Source of the DNA: Aeromicrobium duanguangcaii
Lineage (GTDB): Bacteria; Actinomycetota; Actinomycetes; Propionibacteriales; Nocardioidaceae
Reading direction: 5' to 3'
Assembly (NCBI RefSeq): GCF_024508295.1
Contig: NZ_CP101990.1
Location: forward strand, 124,001 to 188,000
DNA length: 64,000 nucleotides
Below the pieces are notes generated by a model. It saw only the letters and a list, made by a program, of their open reading frames with translations. It was not told where the DNA came from and ran no database searches. Positions 52,874 through 61,185 of this stretch are shown piece after piece (the first letter of the stretch is position 1; every line of letters starts with the position of its first letter). The translations under genes and the position numbers were made by a program.

Positions 52874-53317
52874 ATGACCAACGAAGCCGAGGGTGCGCCC
52901 GGGCCGGGATTCACCGTGGCGGACCTGCTGTCCGTGCTCGATGGCGTGCCCGAGTACTCCGACGACGGGGCGCGGATGGTCATCCGGAAGTCCTCGTGGG
53001 CTGGACGGACCTTCGACGTCGAGATCGATGGCGCCGTCGCGTACCTCAATGACGAGTTCTTCCCCACGAGCGCCCATCCCGGCCGGAAGGCCATCGCGGA
53101 CGGCCTGTCCTACTTCGACCTGGAGGTCCAGGAGCTCACCGGCACCACCCCTCCCGCCGGCGATCCCGTCATCATCGACCGGGACGGGCCGAGACTCACG
53201 CACGACGTCTCGTGGTGGGACATCCTCCCGGAGCTGGCCGACCCCGCCGGTCAGTGGTTCGCGCGTGCCGACGACGGGACCGGCGAGGCTGAGGGGAAGG
53301 ACCGGCCCGCCTGCTGA
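52874..53317 (+). CDS. unknown protein next to the tRNA-Ser genes
   Basis: A 147-residue soluble, acidic protein with no signal peptide or membrane helix. GGAGG lies seven bases before the ATG, which decides the start at 52874 over an earlier in-frame ATG. Recognisable stretches are FTVADLLSVLDGVPEYSDDGAR and HPGRKAIADGLSYFDLEVQEL; I know no family for them. It lies between tRNA-Ser(GCT) and tRNA-Ser(TGA), converges on the next gene with an 19-base gap, and may be an acquired gene. Confidence 0.5.
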   Translation: MTNEAEGAPGPGFTVADLLSVLDGVPEYSDDGARMVIRKSSWAGRTFDVEIDGAVAYLNDEFFPTSAHPGRKAIADGLSYFDLEVQELTGTTPPAGDPVIIDRDGPRLTHDVSWWDILPELADPAGQWFARADDGTGEAEGKDRPAC

Positions 53318-53336
53318 GTCGCGGCTCCTCGTCGGG

Positions 53337-53780
53337 TCAGCCGGCGTCGGTCGGATCGAAGCGCCGGTACCCGTGCGCGGTGTTGAGCCGGTCGTAGACC
53401 TCGCGGATCAGCTCGGCGCGACGGCGGCGGTCGACGAGGCTCAGCGGGAACGCCGTGATGGCGCCCGCGCCGTCGGTGAAGCGCAACAGGCCGTCGTCGA
53501 CCTCGACCGACTCCACGCCCTTCCAGGTCCCCTCGCCGTGGCGTCCCCGCGCCCGGTAGCCGGCGGGGTCGAGCGTGAGGACGACGGGCGGTCGCAGGTT
53601 GGCGATGGCGGCCACGAGCAGCGCCACCACCGCGACGACACCGGCGACGATGGCCACGCCGTTGGCGAGATCACCGCCTCCTGCGGTCAGGAAGGCGACG
53701 AGGACGCCCACGGCGGCCACGATGAAGCAGACACCGGCGAGCACCATCAGGTGCGCCCGGTCGAGTCGATAACGAGTCAC
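53337..53780 (-). CDS. small two-helix membrane protein behind tRNA-Ser(TGA)
   Basis: A 147-residue protein with two N-terminal membrane helices (about residues 10-30 and 35-60) and a cytoplasmic beta-rich part (VVLTLDPAGYRARGRHGEGTW, VESVEVDDGLLRFTDGAG) like a PH-type or bacterial membrane-flanked domain. I do not recognise a named family. The GTG at 53780 is the only start that gives the first helix and has no Shine-Dalgarno; it lies two bases past the last tRNA-Ser base. The gene is probably read through from the tRNA promoter. Confidence 0.55.
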   Translation of the reverse strand: MTRYRLDRAHLMVLAGVCFIVAAVGVLVAFLTAGGGDLANGVAIVAGVVAVVALLVAAIANLRPPVVLTLDPAGYRARGRHGEGTWKGVESVEVDDGLLRFTDGAGAITAFPLSLVDRRRRAELIREVYDRLNTAHGYRRFDPTDAG

Positions 53781-53781
53781 G

Positions 53782-53870
53782 CAGAGGGGGCGGGATTCGA
53801 ACCCGCGGCTGACATCTCTGCCAGCGACCGCTTTCAAGGCGGTTCCGATCGGCCACTCCGGCACCCCTCC
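53782..53870 (-). tRNA. tRNA-Ser (anticodon TGA)
   Basis: An 89-base class II tRNA with anticodon TGA in the loop CTTGAAA, a long variable arm and T-loop TTCGAAT. The acceptor pairs GGAGGGG with CCCCTCT, leaving a G1-U72 wobble at the end. CCA is not encoded, unlike the other tRNAs in this window. Confidence 0.9.
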
Positions 53871-53949
53871 AGGGCCGCCACCGGGGCGACGACACCTGCA
53901 CCGATTCTGGCATTGCTCCGGTCGCGGCGTCGGGAGCGGGGCGCAGCCC

Positions 53950-55002
53950 TCACCGCAGGGGCGAGAAACGCTCCGGCTCGGAGCGCAGGGACTGCTGCAC
54001 CGCACGGGCGGCGCGGGCGGTCCGGGGCCGCAGGAAGACCGCCCGGACCACGAGGCCCAGCGCCAGGCCCAGGATGGCGCTGTAGAGCGTCGAGAGGGCG
54101 AAGTACGACGGGTAGGCGCGCGGGTCGATCAGCGAGTTGGCCACGATGACGGTGCCGACGACGGCGAAGACGCAGACCCACCAGCCCTCGCGGTACCGCG
54201 AGCGCATCGACGTGCCCACGACGAGCGCGGGGAAGCCGATCAGGAACTCGTAGGGCCGGGGGACGCCGCCGATGTTCTGGCGCAGCCACACGATGGCGTC
54301 GTCCAGCAGGTTCTTCAGGGCCGGCGAGCCCGCCGTCCGCACGAAGCTGCCGTAGTAGAACAGGCCGACGGCCACGACCGCGATGACGATCAGCAGCTTG
54401 AGGTGCCGGCGGCCCAGGCCGTGCAGACCCGAGCCGAGTCGCCAGACGATCGCGAGCACGAGGGTCACGGCGACGGCCATGACGATGAGGCCGAACGGCC
54501 GCACGACCACCGAGGCGTTCCAGGCCGCGACGCCGACGGCGCCGCTGAGGGCCAGCGCGAGCATGACGACGTACTCGCGCAGCACCTCCACGGTGGTGTT
54601 CGCCGGCCGCGTGAAGACGACGGCGGACACGGCCGAGAGGATGGCGGTGGCGCCCGCGGCGGCCGCGAGCAGCAGGTTGAGGTCGGTGATCAGGGCGGCC
54701 CCGGACAACAGCAGGGTGAGCGTCACCCAGATGCGCATGTAGCCGCCGACGCGGTGCGTGAGGATCACCGAGAACACGACGAGCAGCACGGCGGCACTGG
54801 GTCGCCAGAGCCACTGGGGCGCGCCCACGTCCACGATCGCGGTGGCCGCGCCGAGGGTGCTGAGCACCCACAGGACGAACGTCCCGAGCATGAGCACGCG
54901 GGACCAGCGCGCGGACGCGACGCGCGGCTCGCGCGTCGCGACCTCGTACGGAGTGGGGACCGATGTGTCGAGACGACGTCGGCCGGGCTGAACGGTGGTC
55001 AC
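53950..55002 (-). CDS. polytopic membrane protein, unknown function
   Basis: A 350-residue integral membrane protein with about ten helices. The N-terminal 40 residues are cytoplasmic and basic. Phrases such as LNLLLAAAAGATAILSAVSA, FYYGSFVRTAG and RPYEFLIGFPALVVGTSM are not enough for a family call. The GTG overlaps the nitrilase-type stop (GTGA), so the two are coupled, which may hint at a membrane step linked to that hydrolase. The C-terminal RPRTARAARAVQQS is basic and cytoplasmic. Confidence 0.6.
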   Translation of the reverse strand: MTTVQPGRRRLDTSVPTPYEVATREPRVASARWSRVLMLGTFVLWVLSTLGAATAIVDVGAPQWLWRPSAAVLLVVFSVILTHRVGGYMRIWVTLTLLLSGAALITDLNLLLAAAAGATAILSAVSAVVFTRPANTTVEVLREYVVMLALALSGAVGVAAWNASVVVRPFGLIVMAVAVTLVLAIVWRLGSGLHGLGRRHLKLLIVIAVVAVGLFYYGSFVRTAGSPALKNLLDDAIVWLRQNIGGVPRPYEFLIGFPALVVGTSMRSRYREGWWVCVFAVVGTVIVANSLIDPRAYPSYFALSTLYSAILGLALGLVVRAVFLRPRTARAARAVQQSLRSEPERFSPLR

Positions 55003-55772
55003 AGGGTCTGCATCCTCCGGTTGGCGAGCGAGGGGTTGATCTCGCGGGACCGCCGCACGGCGTCCACCGCGATGTCTGCGGTGATCAGCTCGTTCCCCCC
55101 GGCGGCTTCCTCCACGATAGTTCCCCACGGATCGGCCACCAAGGAATGACCGCTGTATCGCGATCCGCCCTGCGCGGCGGCCGCCACCCAGACGGTGTTC
55201 TCGATCGCCCGCGCCTGCAGCAGCGTGCGCCAGTGGTCGACCTTGTGCTCGCCGGCGACCCAGGCGGCCGGGACGACGAACGCCTCGGCGCCCGCGTCGA
55301 CCAGGGCGCGTCCCAGCTCGGGGAAGCGCAGGTCGTAGCAGGTCATCAGTCCCACGGTCAGGTCCCCGACGGGCAGGACGACGGGCTCGACGGCGCCGGC
55401 GCGCAGCCGCTCGGACTCGCGGTACCCGAAGGAGTCGTAGAGATGGATCTTGCGATAGGTCGCGGCCAGGTCGCCGTCGGGCGCCACCGCGACGAGGGTG
55501 TTGAACGGCAGATCCTCGGTGCGCTCGAACATGCCGGCCACGATCGTCGCGCCCAGTCGGCGGGCCTCACGGCTCAGCAGGTCGACGAACGGTCCGTCGA
55601 GCGGCTCGGCGACGGCGGCCAGATCGTGGTCGGCGGGACCGAAGTCGTGCATCACCGCCTCCGGCAGCACCACGAGATCCTGGCCCTCGAGAGGTCGGAG
55701 CTCCTCCTCGATCCGGGCGCGGTTCGCGGCCGAGTCGAGGGCGGCGGCCATCTGCACGAGCGTCACCTGCAT
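54999..55772 (-). CDS. carbon-nitrogen hydrolase (nitrilase superfamily)
   Basis: A 257-residue Nit/amidase-like enzyme. The catalytic triad is visible as Glu in VLPEAVMHD, Lys in YRKIHLYDSFG and Cys in LMTCYDLRFPE, followed by VVPAAWVAG and HWRTLLQARAIENT. This is closest to omega-amidase or Nit1/Nit2-type enzymes that split linear amides; the substrate is open. A GTG two codons upstream is an alternative start. It is divergent from the quinone oxidoreductase with 34 bases between starts. Confidence 0.85.
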   Translation of the reverse strand: MQVTLVQMAAALDSAANRARIEEELRPLEGQDLVVLPEAVMHDFGPADHDLAAVAEPLDGPFVDLLSREARRLGATIVAGMFERTEDLPFNTLVAVAPDGDLAATYRKIHLYDSFGYRESERLRAGAVEPVVLPVGDLTVGLMTCYDLRFPELGRALVDAGAEAFVVPAAWVAGEHKVDHWRTLLQARAIENTVWVAAAAQGGSRYSGHSLVADPWGTIVEEAAGGNELITADIAVDAVRRSREINPSLANRRMQTL

Positions 55773-55806
55773 GGACACCAGTGTGCCGGTCACTACGGTG
55801 GTGGGC

Positions 55807-56781
55807 ATGCGAGCCGTGATCGTCGAAGAGCCCGGAGGCCCCGAGAGCCTCGTCATCGCCGAGTTGCCCGATCCTGCACCCGGGCCGGGCGAGGTGGCCG
55901 TCACGGTCGCCGCGGCGGGCGTCAATCGCGCCGATCTGCTGCAGCGGCAGGGTCACTACCCGCCGCCGCCGGGGATCACCGACGTCCTCGGGCTGGAGTG
56001 CTCCGGCATCGTCGAGTCGGTGGGCGAGGGCGTCACCGGCCACGCGCCCGGCGACGAGGTCTGCGTCCTGCTGAGCGGTGGCGGCTACGCCGAGCGGGTC
56101 GTCGCCCCGGCGGGCCAGGCCGTCCGCGTCCCTCAGGGGACGACGCTGCTCGAGGCGGCCGCCATCCCCGAGACCTACGCCACGGTGTGGTCCAACGTCT
56201 TCATGCTGGCCGGCCTGAGCGAGGGCGAGAAGCTGCTCGTACACGGTGGCGCCAGCGGCATCGGCACCACCGCGATCCAGCTGGCCAAGGCGTTCGGCGC
56301 CACCGTCGTCACGACGGTCGGCAGCGAGGCGAAGGCGCAGACCGTCCGCGAGCTCGGCGCCGACGTGGTCGTGAACTACAACGAGGACGACTTCGTGGAG
56401 GCCTGCCAGGACCTCGGCGGGGTCGACGTCGTGCTGGACATCATCGGCGGCAAGTACCTCGCCCAGAACGTCGCCTCGCTGGCGCGCGGCGGCCGGATCG
56501 TCGTCATCGGCATGCAGGGCGGCCGCAAGGGCGAGCTGAACCTGGGCGCGCTGCTGGCCAAGCAGGGCACCATCGCCGCGACGTCCCTGCGGTTCCGCCC
56601 GGTCGAGGAGAAGGCCGAGATCATGGCCGACCTCGTCGAGAAGGTCTGGCCGCTCATCGAGGAGGGCCGGCTGGGTCCGATCGTGCACGAGACCGTGCCG
56701 CTCGCGCGCGTGGCCGACGCCCACCGGATCCTCGAGGAGTCGTCGCACATCGGCAAGGTCGTGCTCGACGTCGGTCTCTGA
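55807..56781 (+). CDS. NAD(P)H-quinone oxidoreductase (zinc-free MDR family)
   Basis: A 324-residue medium-chain reductase of the QOR type. It opens MRAVIVEEPGGPESL and has AGVNRADLLQRQGHYPPPPG, LGLECSGIV, the NADP site LLVHGGASGIGTTAIQLAK and GADVVVNYNEDDF. The catalytic zinc ligands of alcohol dehydrogenases are absent, as in QOR/PIG3 proteins. It reduces quinones or enones with NADPH. TACGGT lies seven bases before the ATG (leaderless). Confidence 0.88.
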   Translation: MRAVIVEEPGGPESLVIAELPDPAPGPGEVAVTVAAAGVNRADLLQRQGHYPPPPGITDVLGLECSGIVESVGEGVTGHAPGDEVCVLLSGGGYAERVVAPAGQAVRVPQGTTLLEAAAIPETYATVWSNVFMLAGLSEGEKLLVHGGASGIGTTAIQLAKAFGATVVTTVGSEAKAQTVRELGADVVVNYNEDDFVEACQDLGGVDVVLDIIGGKYLAQNVASLARGGRIVVIGMQGGRKGELNLGALLAKQGTIAATSLRFRPVEEKAEIMADLVEKVWPLIEEGRLGPIVHETVPLARVADAHRILEESSHIGKVVLDVGL

Positions 56782-56823
56782 GGTCGAGCGGCGATCCCAC
56801 TGCGGCATGCCTAGGCTGAGGCC

Positions 56824-57330
56824 ATGACCGACGACCGGATCATCGACCCGCACGGCCAGCCGGTGCCCGCCCCGCAGGACAAGTCCCGCACGGCGCTCAC
56901 GGATCTCGTCGAGCAGCCCGCCAAGGTGATGCGCATCGGTGGCATGATCCGCCAGCTGCTCGAAGAGGTGAAGGCGGCGCCCCTCGACGACGCCAGCCGA
57001 GCCCGCCTGCGCGAGATCCACCACCAGTCCATCGACGAGCTCAAGGACGGCCTCGCCCCCGAGCTCGTCGAGGAGCTCGAGCGGCTCAGCCTCCCGTTCG
57101 ACGCCGAGGCGCCCAGCGATGCCGAGCTGCGGGTCGCCCAAGCCCAGCTGGTGGGCTGGCTCGAGGGACTCTTCCACGGGATCCAGGCGGCGTTGTACGC
57201 CCAGCAGGTGCAGGCGCAGAGCCAGTTGCACAACATGCGGCTGGCGCTTCCGGGCGGCGCGAACCGGGGTGAGGGCGGCGAGGAAGAGAGACCCGTCACC
57301 CCCGGCGAGGCCGGCGGAATGTACCTCTAG
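56824..57330 (+). CDS. bpa: bacterial proteasome activator (Bpa/PafE)
   Basis: A 168-residue helical protein that fits the ring-forming proteasome activator: DLVEQPAKVMRIGGMIRQLLEEVKAAPLD and LDDASRARLREIHHQSIDELKDGLAPELVEEL (cut here) and AQLVGWLEGLFHGIQAALYAQQ. It ends in GGMYL, a variant of the GQYL tail that docks into the 20S proteasome pocket and opens the gate. TAGGCT lies six bases before the ATG (leaderless). It lets the proteasome degrade unfolded or Pup-independent substrates. The 20S genes are not in this window. Confidence 0.88.
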   Translation: MTDDRIIDPHGQPVPAPQDKSRTALTDLVEQPAKVMRIGGMIRQLLEEVKAAPLDDASRARLREIHHQSIDELKDGLAPELVEELERLSLPFDAEAPSDAELRVAQAQLVGWLEGLFHGIQAALYAQQVQAQSQLHNMRLALPGGANRGEGGEEERPVTPGEAGGMYL

Positions 57331-57363
57331 ACTGGAGGCACCCGCAACTCCAGGAGATGGGCA

Positions 57364-57903
57364 ATGAGGCCGACCCTCCCGCCGTGCGCCATGGCGCCGG
57401 CGATGTACCAGGACGAGATCCTGTTGTCCCCGCCGTCCCGTCGCGACGTCACCGCCCAGCAGTGGCGCGACTACCAGGGCAAGAAGGCCGCCGCGCACCG
57501 CCGCTGCGCCGGTTGCTCGGTGCTCGACGACTGCCTCTACCGGGCCGTGGTCGAGGTCGACGTCTCGGGCTTCCTCGCGTGCACCAGCGAGGCCGACCGT
57601 CGCGCGATGCGCCGCGAGTTGGGCATCGAGGTCCGCATCGACTCCGGCACGTACGGCACCGCACGCGTCGGCGGCGGTCCCGTCGACCACAGCGAGGTCA
57701 TGGGCGCCCGTCGGGCCCACCCCGACGAGACCTGCCGCGAGCTGGCCGAGCGGCTGGGCTGCTCCACCTCCACGGTCAAGCGGCACCTGCGCCAGGAGCG
57801 CGAGGGACTCGTCGAGTCCTCCGTCGCCACCGCCACGCAGAAGCCCACGATGGAACAGGTGCTCGACGCGTTCGATCGTCTCGACACCTCGCGCAGCGTC
57901 TGA
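57364..57903 (+). CDS. WhiB-like iron-sulfur protein fused to a helix-turn-helix
   Basis: A 179-residue protein. Residues 8, 48, 51 and 57 give the Wbl cysteine pattern C-x39-C-x2-C-x5-C (RRCAGCSVLDDC), which binds a 4Fe-4S cluster. The usual GVWGG turn is replaced by SGFLACTS. A second part (about 118-150: DETCRELAERLGCSTSTVKRHLRQ) is a helix-turn-helix, which Wbl proteins normally lack. CCAGGAG lies ahead of the ATG. It follows bpa by 33 bases. The DNA target is not known. Confidence 0.7.
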   Translation: MRPTLPPCAMAPAMYQDEILLSPPSRRDVTAQQWRDYQGKKAAAHRRCAGCSVLDDCLYRAVVEVDVSGFLACTSEADRRAMRRELGIEVRIDSGTYGTARVGGGPVDHSEVMGARRAHPDETCRELAERLGCSTSTVKRHLRQEREGLVESSVATATQKPTMEQVLDAFDRLDTSRSV

Positions 57904-57904
57904 C

Positions 57905-59410
57905 TCAGAACCGCCGGTCGACCTGCACGCGCTCCGGCGTGTGCAGGCGCACCATCGTGCGCCCGACCGTGGCGGGGACGGTGCCTCGCGTCGCGAGTGA
58001 GACGCCCACCATCAGGCCGAACCCCACGGGCACCGACCACACGGCCGGCTGGCTCAGCACCGTGTTCCACCACCCGTCGGTGTCGAGCGCGAGCGACACG
58101 AACGGGGCGACGCCGGCGCACACGCCACCCCCGATGAGCCCGGCGATCGCTCCGGCCGAGGTCAGCCCGCGCCACCAGATGCCCAGCACCAGCAGCGGGC
58201 AGAAGGTCGAGGCCGCCAGGGCGAAGGCGAAGACAACGGAGCTGGCCACGGGGACCGGCTCGGTCACGAACGCCAGGCCGAGGGGCACGGTCACGCACAA
58301 CGCGGCCGCGACGCGCAGCCCGGCGATGGAGGACAGCCGGCCCCGCCAGGGTCCGTGTCCGCTCAGCCCTTGACCGACCACACCCGCCAGGGCCATCGTC
58401 ACGCCCGACGAGGTCGACAGGAACGCCGCGAAGGCGCCGGCGGTCACCAGTGCCGTGAGGAACTCGCCGGCCGTCCCGGCGATCAGGCGGCTCGGCAGTT
58501 CCAGCACGACCGCGTCGGCCCGCCCGGACGCCACGAGGTCGGAGGCGTAGACCCGGCCCAGCACGCCGTAGAACGTCGGCAGCAGGTAGAACGCCGAGAC
58601 CAGGACCAGGACGACCAGGGTCGTCCGGCGCGCGGCGTGGCCGTCGGGGTTGGTGTAGAAGCGCACGACGACGTGCGGCAGTCCCATGGTGCCCAGGAAC
58701 GTCGCGACGATGACGGCGTACGTCGAGTAGACGGCCTCCGGTCCGGCGTTCCCCAGCGGGACCCACCAGTCCACCGGTGCCTGGGTGCCGGGCCGGCCGT
58801 CGCGCGACCACGCCATCAGCAGGAACATCACCGGCACGAGCAGGGCCGTCAGCTTCAGCCAGTACTGGAACGCCTGGACGAAGGTGATCGCTCGCATGCC
58901 GCCCAGGACCACGCTCAGGGTCACGATGGCGGCGACCAGGACCGTGCCGAACCAGCGCGGGGCGTCCAGGACCGTCTGCAGCGTCAGCCCGGCGCCCTGG
59001 AACTGCGGGATCAGGTAGAGCCAGCCGACCGCCACCACGAGGGCCGTCGACACCCGCCGCACGGCCAGCGACTGCAGCCTGACCTGGGCGAAGTCGGGGA
59101 TCGTGTAGGCGCCCGAGCGGCGCAGCGGGGCCGCGACGAAGACCAGCAGCAGCAGGTACCCGACGGTCCAGCCGATCGGGTACCAGAGCATGTCGGCGCC
59201 GTGGGTCAGCACGAGCCCGGCGATGCCCAGGTACGACGCCGCCGACAGGTACTCCCCGCTGATCGCCGAGCCGTTCAGCGAGGGTGAGACCGATCGCGAG
59301 GCGACGTAGAAGTCGCTGCTCGTGCGGCTGATCCGCAGTCCGAAGCTGCCGATCGCCAGGGTCGCGATCGAGACCAGCGCGACCGCGACGATGCCCCAGG
59401 TGGGACTCAC
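57905..59410 (-). CDS. sodium/solute symporter (SSF family)
   Basis: A 501-residue transporter with about 13 membrane helices. Landmarks: RTSSDFYVASRSVSPSLNGSAISGEYLSAASYLGIAG (split over residues 29-65), the helix-5 region VVLGGMRAITFVQAFQYWLKL and TMGLPHVVVRFYTNP. It fits the acetate/monocarboxylate branch of SSF (ActP/MctC-like). The GTG overlaps the DUF485-type stop (GTGA); DUF485 genes often accompany such symporters. The neighbouring LytTR regulator is probably the controller. Confidence 0.85.
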   Translation of the reverse strand: MSPTWGIVAVALVSIATLAIGSFGLRISRTSSDFYVASRSVSPSLNGSAISGEYLSAASYLGIAGLVLTHGADMLWYPIGWTVGYLLLLVFVAAPLRRSGAYTIPDFAQVRLQSLAVRRVSTALVVAVGWLYLIPQFQGAGLTLQTVLDAPRWFGTVLVAAIVTLSVVLGGMRAITFVQAFQYWLKLTALLVPVMFLLMAWSRDGRPGTQAPVDWWVPLGNAGPEAVYSTYAVIVATFLGTMGLPHVVVRFYTNPDGHAARRTTLVVLVLVSAFYLLPTFYGVLGRVYASDLVASGRADAVVLELPSRLIAGTAGEFLTALVTAGAFAAFLSTSSGVTMALAGVVGQGLSGHGPWRGRLSSIAGLRVAAALCVTVPLGLAFVTEPVPVASSVVFAFALAASTFCPLLVLGIWWRGLTSAGAIAGLIGGGVCAGVAPFVSLALDTDGWWNTVLSQPAVWSVPVGFGLMVGVSLATRGTVPATVGRTMVRLHTPERVQVDRRF

Positions 59411-59811
59411 GGGCGCGGGTCGTTCGGCTCGACCAGCTGGGTGAACAGGCGCTCGGCGCGCTCGACGTGGCGCACGTACAGCCAGCCCAGGACGATGACG
59501 CCGGCGTGGACGCCCCCGCCGAGGACGATCCACGGCAGCGGGAGGCCCAGGACGCTCGCGCCGCCCAGCCCGGGCACCCACAGGAACACCAGGGGCAGGC
59601 TGACGACGGTCAGCAGCAGCGTGATGGCCACCGTGGCCGCGGCCCGCAGCTGCGAGCGGATGAGCGACTGCATGTAGACCTCGCCGATGCCCGTCGCCTC
59701 GTCGATCTCCTGTCCGACGGTGCTGCGCACGTGCGGCGAGGCGGTCGACAGCGGGTTCGTGACGCGGACCCGCTCGGTGGGCTGCGGCGGGGGAGGGACG
59801 GCGTCCGTCAC
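59407..59811 (-). CDS. DUF485-type membrane protein
   Basis: A 134-residue protein with a soluble N-terminus (residues 1-60, Pro-rich) and two membrane helices (AVAITLLLTVVSLPLVFLWV-like, and ILGGGVHAGVIVLGWLYV). The layout and its place before an SSF symporter match the DUF485 partner of acetate permeases, although the N-terminal part is longer. It overlaps both neighbours by GTGA, so the three genes form one translational unit. Role unknown. Confidence 0.65.
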   Translation of the reverse strand: MTDAVPPPPQPTERVRVTNPLSTASPHVRSTVGQEIDEATGIGEVYMQSLIRSQLRAAATVAITLLLTVVSLPLVFLWVPGLGGASVLGLPLPWIVLGGGVHAGVIVLGWLYVRHVERAERLFTQLVEPNDPRP

Positions 59812-60545
59812 GGCGTGTGCTCGCCGATCAGCTCGCGCAGGGAGCGGGTGTGCCGGCGGGCCACCTGCAGCTCGGTCGTCGTGCCGCCGGGGGCCGAGAC
59901 GACGACGCTGGCCCGGCCGGAGCTCATCCGGACCTCGATGATGTGCGCGCGGTTCACGACCATGCTGCGGTGGATGCGCAGGAAGCCGGCGTCGGCCCAC
60001 TCCTCGGCCAGGGAGCCCAGCGGGGTGCGGATCAGGTGGCTCGACCCGTCGAGCGTGTGCAGCCGGACGTAGTCGCCCTGGGCCTCGGCGTGGGTGACCT
60101 TCGAGCGCGAGACGAAGCGGGTCACGCCCGCCAGCTCGACGGCGATCGTGTCGTCGGAGTCCGACGCGCCCGCGTCCGCGTCGGCGACCGCGCGCCGGAC
60201 GCTCTCGCGCAGGCGCTCCTCGCGGATCGGCTTGAGCAGGTAGTCGACCGCGTTGAGCTCGAACGCCTCGACGGCGTGGGCCTCGTGCGCGGTGACGAAG
60301 ATGATCTTCGGCGGAGAGGAGAACCGACCCAGCAGACGGGCGATGTCGATGCCCGTGAGGCCCGGCATCGCGATGTCGAGGAACAGCAGGTCGATGTCGC
60401 CGGAGTCCAGGCGGCGCAGCGCCTCGGTGCCCGAGCGTGCGGTGGCGATGGTGCCGATACGGTCGTCCCGGCCCAGCAGCCACACGAGCTCGTCCAGCAC
60501 GGGCTGCTCGTCGTCGACGACCAGTGTCCGCAGCGGGCGAGCCAT
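59808..60545 (-). CDS. LytTR-family response regulator
   Basis: A 245-residue regulator with a receiver domain (VVDDEQPVLDELVWLL, phospho-acceptor Asp57 in LLFLDIAMPG, FVTAHE, YLLKPI) and a C-terminal LytTR DNA-binding domain (GDYVRLHTLDGSSHLIRTPL, FLRIHRSMVVNRAHI). TAGGCT lies seven bases before the ATG, so it is probably leaderless and the first gene of a unit with the DUF485 and symporter genes. No histidine kinase gene is next to it, which is unusual for this class. Confidence 0.88.
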   Translation of the reverse strand: MARPLRTLVVDDEQPVLDELVWLLGRDDRIGTIATARSGTEALRRLDSGDIDLLFLDIAMPGLTGIDIARLLGRFSSPPKIIFVTAHEAHAVEAFELNAVDYLLKPIREERLRESVRRAVADADAGASDSDDTIAVELAGVTRFVSRSKVTHAEAQGDYVRLHTLDGSSHLIRTPLGSLAEEWADAGFLRIHRSMVVNRAHIIEVRMSSGRASVVVSAPGGTTTELQVARRHTRSLRELIGEHTP

Positions 60546-60555
60546 GGTAGTGAGC

Positions 60556-61185
60556 CTAGTCACACTCGTCCGGGTCATCGAGGATCCCGCGCGCATGGAG
60601 CGCATCGCCGGTGGCGTACGCGTGCGCGACGACGCGGATCGCCGCGGGCGTCAGCGTCGCCTTCGGGCTCCGGCCGAGGCCGCGGGCGTTGGCGGCGTCG
60701 CGGGTCTCGCCGAAGATCGTGAACAGGGTGGGGATCGAGGTCATCACCAGCGAGAACGCCAGCGCGACGACCTCGGGGTTCACGCCGAAGCGCCGGAACG
60801 GCCCGAGCCACCGCACGATCGAGTCGAGCATCTCGTCGGTCGGCGTCGTCGCCGTGAGGATCGCCGCGGCGACGACGAGTGCGAGCACGGTGGCGAAGAC
60901 CTCCAGGGCCAGCTGCCAGCCGTTCATCCACCACTGGAAGCCGACGGCGACCACCATGACGATCGCGACCGGACGCAAGGCCGCGGCGAGGGTCCGCGGC
61001 GACATCCCGACCCACCGGGCGGTCGCGATCGCGACGACGAAGACGCCGACCGGCAGCCACGGACCTCGGGCGGCGACGACGCCGATGCTCAGGACGAGCA
61101 GGCCGAGCAGCTTGGGGCCGGGCGACAGGCGGTGCAGGACGGTGTCGCCCGGCACGTACAGGCCCAGGCCCAGCGAGCGCCTCAT
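60556..61185 (-). CDS. ECF transporter T component
   Basis: A 209-residue integral protein with about five helices and the coupling-helix motif ARGLGRSPKATLTP (about residues 167-180) typical of EcfT/BioN. It links the biotin-binding BioY and the ATPase. The ATG overlaps the ATPase stop (ATGA). It is the last gene of bioY-ecfA-ecfT and ends ten bases before the start of the LytTR regulator gene. Confidence 0.85.
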   Translation of the reverse strand: MRRSLGLGLYVPGDTVLHRLSPGPKLLGLLVLSIGVVAARGPWLPVGVFVVAIATARWVGMSPRTLAAALRPVAIVMVVAVGFQWWMNGWQLALEVFATVLALVVAAAILTATTPTDEMLDSIVRWLGPFRRFGVNPEVVALAFSLVMTSIPTLFTIFGETRDAANARGLGRSPKATLTPAAIRVVAHAYATGDALHARGILDDPDECD

